The position numbers and the translations under genes were made by a program. The notes under the pieces are model-generated. The model was not told where the DNA came from, did no database searches, and saw only the letters and a list, made by a program, of their open reading frames with translations. Below are positions 44,103 through 54,230 of a DNA stretch of 64,000 bases, piece by piece. Origin of the DNA: Sanderia malayensis (lineage: Eukaryota; Cnidaria; Scyphozoa; Semaeostomeae; Pelagiidae); the NCBI GenBank assembly GCA_013076295.1, contig RQOL01000139.1, forward strand, positions 248,001 to 312,000, read 5' to 3'. Each line of letters opens with the position of its first letter. The stretch's first letter is position 1.

Positions 44103-44406
44103 ATTGAAAAATTAAGCAAGCCAGTCCGAGAGTATTCAGGTGAGATAGAGCACCGCTGACCAAGCACGTCAACACTTTAAAGAATAAGCCAGAACGATTC
44201 CACTAAGATTATATTTTATCTAAATACTTACAAAAATGTTTGGGTGGGAATGATCACAACCTTGTGTCGTGGTGGGCACCTCAATACTCTCGGACTGGCT
44301 TGACTCTGGAAAAATAATTGCAATCAATCTTCACACCGGTAGGTGCTTGCTCAATTTTTCAATTATTTTCCATGAGCTCGAGCCTAGTCCTCGAGATCAT
44401 GTGAGA
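44103..44406 (-). repeat. DIRS 3' terminal region with complementary segments
   Basis: Contains 44361-44406 (exact inverse of 49597-49642) and 44140-44164 (near-exact inverse of 49578-49602). An additional inverted pair AGCCAGTCCGAGAGTATT (44120-44137) and AATACTCTCGGACTGGCT (about 44284-44301) folds this region on itself. Confidence 0.75.
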
Positions 44407-44739
44407 TTTTAAAGCAGAGAATCGTGATGGCCTCATATCATTTTGAATAAATTTATTTTATGCAAACATAACAATTTTGTCTCAAAATTCTACGATGACG
44501 AACAAAACAATGATGGCAGAAGTTCCTTGCTATGAGGGTTTCTTATTAGCCTAAATTACCATGACATTAAAAATAGAAACTACTAATCAAAGTGACAAAC
44601 AATCACCTGGTTGCATACAATATTATGTTGCCAGTGATTAATTACCCTCAGAACTTTGTGACTCTCCTATCCAGAACAAACCATAATCAAGAATATAACT
44701 ATTTTTAACAACAACTTTTACAATTATACTGTGTGTAAA

Positions 44740-45708
44740 TTACTGTTCTGGAGAAGCTTTTCGCCAAAATTTTCCGAAATAGGCCTTTGGTAAAATCTTG
44801 CGAAGGTATCTGAATTAGTCCATCCTGCTGCTCTGTTCATTTCTTTCAGTTAAACACCGGCTGCTAGCGCTGCACTAGTAGCTGCTGACCTTGTTGAATG
44901 TGATTTGAAATTGTTATCAACATTTGCTAGTTTGAGAATTCGTCTGCACCATTTTGATAAAGTTGATGAAGTTACTGGTTTGTGTGGAGCTTTGAGACCA
45001 ATGAAAAGTTGTATATAAAGACCTCTTAAGGTTCCAGTGAGCTCCAAGTAACGTCGTGTTAATGCCACTGGGCAAAGATTGATGTCCAGTGGATACTTTT
45101 TAAGTTTTAATGGTGCCAAATGTTTTCCAGGTTTTGAGGTTTTCAAAAGTTCAGAGACATAAAATGTACATTTTGATTCAGTTAGTTCCATGTTTGTGAC
45201 CGTGAGTTTTTCAAGCGTCTGGTCTCTTTGTGCTGTTAGCAAACAGTACAGCATGACTAACTTCAGGGTGAGATTTTCCAAAGATATTTTATCAGTTGGC
45301 TCCATTGACTGTAAAAACCGTAGTACTTGGCTGGCATCAAAGCAAGAAGTGTACCTTGGAAGAGATGGTCTAAGTTTAAATATTCCGCGCATAAACCTTT
45401 TAACTAAGGGTTGCTGCCCAAAAAGTGAGTCCTTCAACAGTGTCAAAAATTAACGATAACGCTGATCTGGCAGTGTTTATGGCTGAATAACCCCTATTGT
45501 TGTCATGATATATTTCCTTAAGAAATTGAATTCCCTGTACAATTGAAGCTCCATAGGGTAGTATATCCTTCGTGTTACAATATTCAATCCATTTGTGTAT
45601 GTATGGTTGATATTGTTTGTTAGTTCCATCTGCCAAAGAACTTAAAATTATCTCCATGGCAGCATTTGATAAATTCTTTTCCTTCAGTTTTTTGCGGGGA
45701 TGTGACAA
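44740..45708 (-). pseudogene. DIRS tyrosine recombinase
   Basis: The N-terminal part (45708-45400) reads LSNAAMEIILSSLADGTNKQ and YQPYIHKWIEYCNTKDILPY, a SAM-like core-binding domain. After a frame change the catalytic part shows LLTAQRDQTLEKL (first Arg), SHSTRSAATSAALAAGV (HxxR) and, beyond an in-frame TAA at 44850-44852, GWTNSDTFARFYQRP with the nucleophile Tyr. All catalytic residues survive, but one stop and one frameshift disable it. The enzyme would integrate circular DNA without making target duplications. Confidence 0.8.
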
Positions 45709-45855
45709 GCCAGAAGTTGAAGCTTCTTGGACCTCGGGTGTATTTCCTCTTTCTTGTTCGGAAGATACAATAGATTTTTGCTAGGAGGCAAAATAAAGGG
45801 CTTTGATATTTGCATTTGTGCTATAAGAGGGTACCATGGTTGGTTAGACCAGTCT

Positions 45856-46256
45856 GCAGGGCCGCGGAGAGGATTTATGGGCCCCGGGTCAAGGCAAAAG
45901 ATAAATAGCGAGTCACGTCGAAAGGTTCCAGATACGCCCGAGGCGGGCTCTTCTAGGGGGGTCCGGGGAAAATTTTTGATGACGATGGTTGCTGAAATTG
46001 CTCTGGTGGCTATTTTGGATGATAAATTGCGCTTTTGGCTATTACTTCTGTTTGTTATTTTAATTCAATTTATACATAACTGATATACTTCACCATAATG
46101 CTTTTGTTATTATTGTTTCAATTATGGACATGTCGTCATAACGAAAAAACGGAATTATTAGTTATTAATTTCTTTATTGAGTTATTATTTATGGGCCCCT
46201 AAAGCCATGGGCCCCCGGGTCAATGACCCTCCTGACCCCTCCTCTCCTCAGCACTG
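45856..46256. mobile_element. 401-bp hAT-like MITE inside the DIRS element (TSD CCAGTCTG)
   Basis: Ends CAGGGCCGCGGAGAGG and the reverse complement CAGTGCTGAGGAGAGG, flanked by the 8-bp duplication CCAGTCTG at 45848-45855 and 46257-46264. It interrupts the region just after RNase H, where the host reads IIIVPDWSNQPWYPL across the site. Confidence 0.85.
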
Positions 46257-46264
46257 CCAGTCTG

Positions 46265-48071
46265 GCACAATTATGATTCCCTCAGCTTTGTCAAAGTACA
46301 CTTTTTGTAATGCTTTAGAAATCATGCTAAAAGGTGAAAAAGCATAAAATTTCCATTTTTCCCAAGGTATCAAAAAAGAATTTACTGCCATCGCCTCATC
46401 GCCTCATCTTACTGCCATTTACTGCCATCGGTCAGTATGATACAAATGGCTTTAATTGACAGTTTAACCGACTCGCAAATAAGTCTATGTCCGGTTTGAA
46501 AGAAAGTGCTCTGCACAATGCAATAAATCGATTTTCTGAGAGCTTCCATTCTAATTGCGCTGCTTCTTTCCTAGATCTTCATCTGCTTCAATGTTATGCT
46601 TGCCAGGCAAGTGTGTTGCTGAAAGCCATAAACTTTTTATTATGGCTTGTTCCCATATTTCTTTAGCTACCTGATTACAATTTTTTGAGTGAGAAGTTCC
46701 CATTTTATTGATGGCGTGAACCGTTGTCGTATTATCAGAGAGAACTTTTAAATGAGTGTTTGTCACATTTACAAGAGATTTAATTCCAAAAAGTGCAGCT
46801 TTGAGTTCAAGAACATTTATGTGCAGTTCACTTTCTTTTTGTGACCATTGACCTCCAGTTTTAGTTTTCCCAAATGTTGCTCCCCAGCCTATTTTACTGG
46901 CATCAGTTGTTAAACAATGAGTTGGATTTTGTATGTAAATATTATTGGATGCAGTATCTATATCTGTAGCCCACCATATTATATCCTGCTTGGCTTCGTT
47001 TGTCAGGCTCATGGTTGAGTCCCATTGCATATTATTGCATTTTAAGGATTGGGTTTTACACCATTCTAAATTTCTATAGTGAAGCATACCATATTTTACT
47101 GCTGCAAAGCTGGATGTAAATAGGCCTATGACTTTTGCAACAAAGCGTATGTTATGAGAATTTGCTGCCAGCAAGGCCATACAAGCATCTTTCACCTTCC
47201 GTTTTCTCTCGTCAGTCAAGGTAACTGTCATAGTTACTGAGTTTATAATACATCCAAGAAACACTAAAGTCTGACTTGGGATATAAACAGATCTTTCTGG
47301 ATGTACTACAAAGCCAAGGGAATCTAGTAAGCAAATTGTATCTGCAATATTTTCTTGACATTTATTGTAGGTGTATCCTACATTACATATATCGTCAATA
47401 AAAACACTAACAATGTGACCTTTTTGTCTTAAAATAGATAGTGGTGCTTTCAGTAGTTTAGTAAATTTCCGAGGTCCTGAACAGAGTCCGTTGGGAAGAC
47501 ATGTATAAGAATAAAATTAATTCTGAAACTGAAATTTAAGGTACTTTTGACTTTCCTGCCCAATAAGCACTGAATAATACGCATCCTTGATGTCAACAGA
47601 AGTCATATAGCAGTTTGGCCGTATTAATTTTAGTATGCTATAAATTGTTTCCATTTTGAAATGAAAATTTACCATATTTTGGTTGGCTTGTTTTAAATTC
47701 AAAATAAGCCTAAACGAACCGTCTTGCGTTGGACGCGAAAAGATATGAGAAAGAACTTCTCCTTTTTCAGGAAAGGATTTCTTAATGACTCCTTTCTTCA
47801 TAAGTGCTTTTAATTCAGTTTTAATAGATGTTTCTTCTGATTTTGGGCATTGATTTGTTTGTGGTTTGAGAACCTTTTGTGCATCCTCAAACTCAATAGT
47901 CAGCCCCGATACAGTATCCAGTATTTCAGGATCTGAAGTTAATTCTTGCCATTTTTGCAAATAACTTTTAAGATTTCCAGCCTTATTATTTTCCATTTTA
48001 AAAGTGAGCATTTCTTTCAGTTGTATTACAGTGTGTTTGAATAAAACCGGCTCATGTCTTACCTCAGCCAT
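46265..48071 (-). pseudogene. DIRS reverse transcriptase and RNase H
   Basis: RT: LKALMKKGVIKKSFPEKGEV, FRLILNLKQANQNM, CYMTSVDIKDAYYSVLIG (motif A), then an in-frame TAA at 47517, LPNGLCSGPRKFTKLLKAPL and VFIDDICNVGYTY (motif C, IDD). RNase H: CLTTDASKIGWGATFG, HINVLELKAALFGI, KVLSDNTTTVHAI and ATHLPGKHNIEADE. The segment downstream to 45700 is broken by the MITE. Confidence 0.82.
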
Positions 48072-48270
48072 TAATTATTGAACTTGCCCCTGAAGTTTGT
48101 TTTCTTGCCCCGCCGAAAAGAATTATTTCCTCTTCCTCTTGACTGTTGTTGTTGGTTTCTCCACGGTTTTGTGGGCTTCTCATAGCCTCTCATAAAATGG
48201 CCTTCGGGCTTGGTTTTGGTTAGAAATTTCATTGGCCATCTTTTTTATTTCTTTATTATCTTTTAGGGTT

Positions 48271-49477
48271 TTACTTAGGTCTTCCCCAAACAATTTGGAG
48301 CTGTTCTCCGTATTCTTTTTGCATGTCTGTCGGCTTTCCTTCCTTATTAAGCCCCGAAGAGGCAGCTTCCCTTCGCCTCATATTAATCTCATTGTGGCTG
48401 TGCCCAAGTATTGTAATTACATCCAAAGATGTTTTAATCAAAGCTTTTGAATCTTGCATTTGACCGTTTCTATCTGCAGATAGAATTGAGTTTGCCATGC
48501 ATGCTATTGCTGCTGTAGCATGTATTAAATTCTTCTGCATTGACATGTACTTCTGGTCCATGCGTATGAGAGCAGGGTGTACTGCCTCTTTTATCTCCTC
48601 ATTGAGGGTTGGTACAATTAATTTGGCAACGTTTTTTGGCTCTTTATACTCATCAAAAATGAGCTTGATAGCGGTCTACCCTTTCAGCTAGAGCTTTCAA
48701 AATTTCAGGACCTTCCTCGTTATCTGCTGTACGAGATTTATCGTACTCGAGAAGTATTTCTTCTTCAACTTGTAAGTCTTCCTCCGAACCTGATTGGCCA
48801 ACCTGGCTGTAACGTTGTCGTTTAGGGGGTCTCTCTGAGTCCACTTATGATTCTGAATGTCGTTTTGACTTGTTGCTGTGAGCTTTTAAAAGAGACAAAA
48901 TGTCTGCCTCTTTTTTGTTTGTCAAACTTTGACGATGGGGATAGCTTGCATTTGATGCCATCACTGAGATTTGGTCCTCATCGTCAGCCCAAATTTCCCC
49001 TTCAGATTGTGAGGAGTAATTTTTTGCACTCTGTGCATCATGGTCTCCGGGCTGAGCCGGGATATTGGACGTTGATGCAATATTATCTCCTGATTTAACA
49101 GGGTTTATACTCCTTGAAGCACTAGGTATAAAAGTGGAGTGTTGTGTCCTGAATGCTTCAAGCGATTTCCTCCCTTTATAAGGGGCTTGTCCTCTCATTT
49201 TATCTAATGAGGTTTCGTCTCCATCGTAAGATGGGCTTACGTAAGGAGCTGGTTGTGTTGATATTACGAAACTATTTGGGTTGAAATCATAGGATTCATT
49301 CCGGAGTTCAGGTTTTAATATTTCGGGTTTTAATTGCCTCAAATAGGCAAGTAATTGCGGCTCCAAGTCCTCAGTCTGAGACACTGTCCCAGATTTGTGA
49401 CTATCTTCAACATTAATGGTTTTCTCCCTTTCCACACAAGGGATTTTTGATTGATCGTAATCGTGATCCTGGTCCAT
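48271..49477 (-). pseudogene. DIRS ORF1 (gag-like)
   Basis: Starts ATG at 49477 (MDQDHDYDQSKIPCVEREKT). A hydrophilic N-terminus is followed by an in-frame TAA at 48845, then DSERPPKRQRYSQVGQSGSE, a frameshift at about 48655 and HATAAIACMANSILSADRNG. The layout matches DIRS gag-like proteins that precede the RT. The final 48110-48270 segment is arginine-rich. Confidence 0.6.
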
Positions 49478-49577
49478 ACTGCGTGCCCAAAGTTGTGTAG
49501 TGTAATAAGAAAGTTTAATAAAATGTTAATAATTTTTCTACTTCCCTTACCTTGCTCAAGGCGCAAAAGTTTACTTG

Positions 49578-49642
49578 CTTGGTTAGCGGTGCTCTATCTC
49601 ACATGATCTCGAGGACTAGGCTCGAGCTCATGGAAAATAATT
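49578..49642 (-). repeat. DIRS 5' terminal repeat
   Basis: CTTGGTTAGCGGTGCTCTAT, then CTCACATGATCTCGAGGACT and so on; complementary to both left-end segments. Confidence 0.85.
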
Positions 49643-50417
49643 AGAAATCAATCGATAGGCAACCACCTGTTATGTAGGTCGTTGTTTAACTACTATTGTT
49701 AGCTTGTATTTGACAACTATATGTTTACAGTATTGTTAATTATAAGCGTGGTTAGCTGGTGCACCCGCTTGAAAGTAATTTTCCAGAAAGTCGAGAATAT
49801 CTAGAAAACTAAAAACGCCAGAGTTAAGCAAATACCCCATTGTTCATCTGCACAAAAAGCTGCACGCACCGGTGCGACTTTCGAGAAGATTCCGCGTGCC
49901 AGTTTTAATTTGATAGGGGCACCTCACGCGACATCACGTTTTATATATTATAGATATCCATAGAGATGGGGTTTTAGGAATGTGTTCCTATATAAAGAGG
50001 CCTGAGTGTGTGTCTTCTCCTCTATGTCCAGAGACTGTCCAACGAACGCTGCTTTCCAGGTTGTGTGTTTTACGTGCAAGGAGCACGAAGCCAGAGAGAA
50101 ACGATGCAGTGTGTTGATTTTGAATGATTGACTTTGACTATCTAGTTACAATGATTTACACGTATTTATATTACTCTCAAAATCATGATGACGAAGCAAA
50201 AGTGTATCTAGAAGGATAAGAGTGACGATGCAGAAATAAAATTAGAATGATGTAATTTAAATGACGCGAGATGATGAAATAGATGAAGTAATCGGGAAGA
50301 GGGCAAAACGAAAGAAATCTAAAAATACGTAATTTAACTAGAGGATATAATATCCGAGAGAATATTTGCATGGTAAAATTTTCTTTAACAAGAAATAAAT
50401 AGTAACAATATCACTTA
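49643..50417. other. No gene; dispersed repeat at 49828-49895
   Basis: The reverse complement of 49828-49895 (GGAATCTTCTCGAAAGTCGC ... GATGAACAATGGGGTATT) matches 41838-41912. A TATAAAG string lies near 49995. No coding region is recognised. Confidence 0.5.
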
Positions 50418-50753
50418 CCGTACTGCTTCGATTAAACGCTCGAAACGTTTATTAAATTTTTGATACTTTAGGGGGCATATATTGGAGGGGGCGTTTAAAT
50501 GACGGAGGCGTTTATTAACAAACATCTAATTATGATCGTATTTAGCGTGAAACTATGAGTATAACAACTGAAAGAGTCTGGTTCCAAAACTATAAAAAAA
50601 ACATGTAAATATCTAGTTGAAAGTCATCATCAACATGGTCTTCCTCGATGATGTTAAAAGAAAGAGCAGCTTCGGTCCTGTGTGTTTCAAATAAACGGGC
50701 GTCTATTCGAGTGTGGCGTTTAATAGAGGGGGCGTTTAATTGAAGAATTACGG
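50418..50753. mobile_element. CCGTA-family MITE, copy C (TA duplication)
   Basis: CCGTACTGCTTCGATTAAAC at the left, reverse complement CCGTAATTCTTCAATTAAAC at the right, flanked by TA. The interior has GGCGTTTAA/GGAGGCGTTTATT units. Confidence 0.7.
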
Positions 50754-50853
50754 TAATAACTTTGTCGATTCGTGTCAGAGTAGCCGGATAGATAATAGCC
50801 ATAACAGGGGGTAGTTCTAGGGTAGGTGTAGCGATTATAACTACCCTACTATA

Positions 50854-51121
50854 CCGTATATCCTCGAATAAACCCCCACCTTCGAATAAGCCTCCCTCGA
50901 ATAAGCCCCCATCCTGATAATCATTTGCCAGGATATTGAGCCCAACTATCGAGACATTGAAGTTGTTCAGTGAACGTATTCCAAATAGCAGCAAGTTCAA
51001 ACCAATAACTTCATTGATTGGCTGCATCGTATAGCTTTTGTTTTGTTTAATATTGAACAATAATCAGACTAAAATTTCGTTTTTGCAAATAAGCCCGCGG
51101 GGCTTATTCGAAGATTTACAG
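50854..51121. mobile_element. CCGTA-family MITE, copy B (TA duplication)
   Basis: CCGTATATCCTCGAATAAAC at the left, reverse complement CTGTAAATCTTCGAATAAGC at the right, flanked by TA. The interior starts with three CGAATAAGCC(C/T)CC units. Confidence 0.75.
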
Positions 51122-51767
51122 TAGTTAAAATTAATGTAAATTGGGCAGTTTTTGTAGCAGGGGTGGCATATTGGGTCGTGGGTGTGAGGGTCATCGGGTC
51201 GTGGGGTCCAGCGATTAAATCTACCCGAGTCTGGGTTAGAACCTTCAGAAAAATGTGGCGTGTTAAAGCTACATAAATTAGTCATTTGTAACGTCTCTGC
51301 ACGAAGTCTTGGGGTTGTTTCAAAAACATATAGGGAATAATACAAGAAGAAGCAAGATGGCATTGACTACTGTTCTGTTTTATGCTACTGTGTTCTTTTG
51401 CTTTTCGCGTTAACCAAACGTTCCATGCAAAATTATTTTTCTAACTTACTGCTTAGATGATGTTTTGTTCAGTTCATACAGTCATTCTTGTTTTGGTTCA
51501 TTCATACCATCATTCATTCTTCTAGCCATATTATAGAAGTTTGTCGTGAAACGTCAACCTTAGGCCGTGGCCTGGGCAGCTCCTGGAAATCAAATGATGG
51601 CATGTAGATGGACTGAGTCTCTCTACAATACTCAAAATCAATGCCAAATGTTACAAATCCAACACAAGTCTGTATGCAGAGTCCAATTTTATATTTCATT
51701 CGGTTCGTATAAAATCAGCCGTATCAGCCATTGTCAATCTGTCGTTACAGTATCGGAACCGCCATTA
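51122..51767. other. No gene recognised
   Basis: Non-coding sequence between two MITEs; no supported feature. Confidence 0.5.
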
Positions 51768-52519
51768 CTTTAAAGGTAGAGACTTTCGCGGGAAGAAACT
51801 GTCGCGAGGCAAGAAAAACGCGAAATTTATGGAATTAGCTTTCGCGTGTTAGGCAAAATTGGATATTTTGGATGTTTCAGCTAAGTCGAAAATTTTGCGA
51901 GAATAAACTTTCGCGAAAAGTCTGAACAGAAACTTTAAACAGAAATCTTGAAGTAGTTTTTATTCAAAGTGAAGCTTTTTTCATAAATTGTTTTCAATTT
52001 TTAAAAACGTAAACAGAAGAAAAACAATTTTGTAATAGAATTATTCATCATCAAAACTATCAAGGGGGTCAGCTCCGTTTCCATTTTCACTCTGCCGATC
52101 AGAATCGGAATCAGAATCATCTGTCGGAGGACAACAAAGCCGCATTTCCTCCACAGGGAGATTGCAAACTGGTTGCAAAATTTTGTTATGAACATCAGGC
52201 AGTGGGTCAAGACAGAGACATAAGAACTATGTTTTTTAGTAAAACCAAAAAAGAAAAGGAAACTAAAGCAGCATTAGAAACTGACGCCATTATAATTGAG
52301 TGACCAATGAAACTAACTTATGAAATGAATAAATGTTTTTCTTTGCTAATCGCCATTCACTCTGGCATTACCAGTTTTTCACAATAGCGTTTTTGCGAGA
52401 ATAAACTTTCGCGAATTTCCAATTTTGAAATTTTTATCAAGAATAAACTTTCGCGAATTTCATATTTTAGAAAGTTTTGCGAATTTCGGCCAAAAACGCA
52501 AAAATTTCTACCTTTAAAG
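51768..52519. mobile_element. 752-bp mariner-like MITE rich in TTCGCGAA (TA duplication)
   Basis: Ends CTTTAAAGGTAGAGACTTTC and the reverse complement CTTTAAAGGTAGAAATTTTT, flanked by TA (51766-51767 and 52520-52521). The interior has at least four AATAAACTTTCGCGAA-type units near both ends. Confidence 0.78.
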
Positions 52520-52521
52520 TA

Positions 52522-53999
52522 TTTACTTCACCTGGGTGTTTATGGGTTGCATATATTAGCACGACAAAATACCACGCATTGAGTGATTTATCATGTGGCC
52601 TGGTTAAACCAAGCAAGTATTTATTAACCCCCCCCCCCCGAAAATTTGTATAGTGCAAATATCTGACATCATTATTATTAGGACATCAAAACTCAAACTT
52701 AATCATTTATATACTGCTGATAACGTTTTTTGACTTGACTTGTTCTACTGTTATTTTCATATGTTTGAGATTGACAGTGGAGCGGACTGACACTCTATGG
52801 GTGTATCAAGGAAGCAGATGACAGAGAAGGTTGGAAGCAAAGAACGGCGAAGTCCAAGTGCCCCAACGGCCACAACTGACCTGACCTGAGATATTCCACC
52901 TTTTCTCTAGTTCCTTGTACAATACCTTCGTTATTAGTTTGCTTTCGGAAAAATAGTATATCCTCCCGGTACAACTAGACGGTCTTCAAGAAATCTTTGA
53001 CCCGTTGGCGAAAATTCTAAATGCAGCTTTTCTGGAATAGAAACTTGCAGAATGAAAATGATTGTTCAATTGGTAAATGAAATTATTAAATTATATATTA
53101 TTATCTTAAAAAATTATTAAGCCCCCTCAAAAGTGGTTGATTGCAATAAGGCACTCGGGGGGCTAAAAAGAGAATTTACGGTAATATAATTGACAATTAT
53201 AAAAATAATATCATTTTGATAACTGAAAATTAATGGGATTGATAATTAACAAAATAATAAGATTGATAATTGATAAAATATTACGATTGACATATAACAA
53301 AATATTCAGACCTACACGACAAGGGCTGATTCGGTAGCAGTAGCAAAATCAAGAAGGCAAAGTTATTATCACCAATAAAGACGTATTGAATTGAATTGTT
53401 TTTAATTTATGCTTGAGAGAATTCGCTTCGCCTAGTCGTGATTGTTTAATCTCCTTGAAATTCGCATTTCGATTTCACAATTGTTACAAAATCTGGCCAG
53501 GTTAATCAAAACAATACTAGGTCAGGAACGACAAGCGAAAACATCAATCTGGTTGGTCATTTCGAATCTGCTTATACAAGGCCCTTTTTCACCTGAATAA
53601 GGGAATGCCGAATAAGGTTTTACACGGACGGACAGAGAGAGAGACGAGTGGGTTGTGTTCTGAACTTTTTCTGAAATTGGAAACCTGGCAAAACTCGCCG
53701 TCTAAACAGGATGCTAAAGTTCAGTATATTAAGGCATGCGCATATTGCCGCCAACCAGAACACAAATAGAGTGAAATTCACCAATGCAGATTATTGCCAC
53801 ATAAACTTTTTCGCTCACAAATGCCTCTACATTTAGGCGGTTATAAGCGGATAAGTTTTCCATGGATATTTTTGATTCCCATGGAGGGAAAGCTTATCAG
53901 GATAAAATTTAATCCGGATAAAAATTCAACGGGAAATGTAAATAAAATCAGAGGCTATATTGCCGTTGTCGCTGCTTAAAATTCTTCAATAAAAAAATA
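52522..53999. other. No gene; possible LINE 3' relic near 52770-52870
   Basis: 52785-52870 on the plus strand reads CIKEADDREGWKQRTAKSKC then PNGH and a stop, followed by TGACCTGACCTGA. This resembles the C-terminus and short repeat tail of an RTE-like or similar LINE, with low confidence. A C10 run lies at 52629-52640. The segment at 53170-53182 ends TTTACGGTAAT like a CCGTA-family end. The rest is AT-rich. Confidence 0.35.
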
Positions 54000-54000
54000 A

Positions 54001-54230
54001 TCAGTTTTGTAAAGCTTCTTCGAGTCCATCTTCATTTATTGTAACAAATTTCGATCCAGAAATGACAGAAAAACTGTAACCTTCAAACTTATTGCCGCCG
54101 AATTCAATTTCCAGTTTCTTTTCAATGAGCTGGGCCTGTTCATTCACTGATGAACTTTTGCTGATTCTTTTTCCAGGATTCAGGGTGAATGGAGATTCAT
54201 CCGACGACGAACAAAAAAGATCTGATTCAG
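54001..54230 (-). CDS. Exon 3 of the 320-residue protein
   Basis: Acceptor GCTTTTTCCTAG|CTGAATC. Encodes ESDLFCSSSDESPFTLNPG to NEDGLEEALQN and stop. Confidence 0.6.

Larger units (their letters stand above)
44103..49642 (-). mobile_element. DIRS-type tyrosine-recombinase retrotransposon
   Basis: Order on the minus strand: gag-like ORF1, RT, RNase H, then tyrosine recombinase. This is the DIRS layout, without LTRs or DDE integrase. The right end (49578-49642) is complementary to two separate left segments, 44361-44406 (46 bp) and 44140-44164 (25 bp), as expected for inverted terminal repeats plus an internal complementary region. Nonsense codons in every ORF show it is dead. Confidence 0.88.

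Noticed and set aside
45727..46083. 118-codon plus-strand open frame
   Set aside because: It lies mostly within the hAT-like MITE and antisense to the DIRS element.
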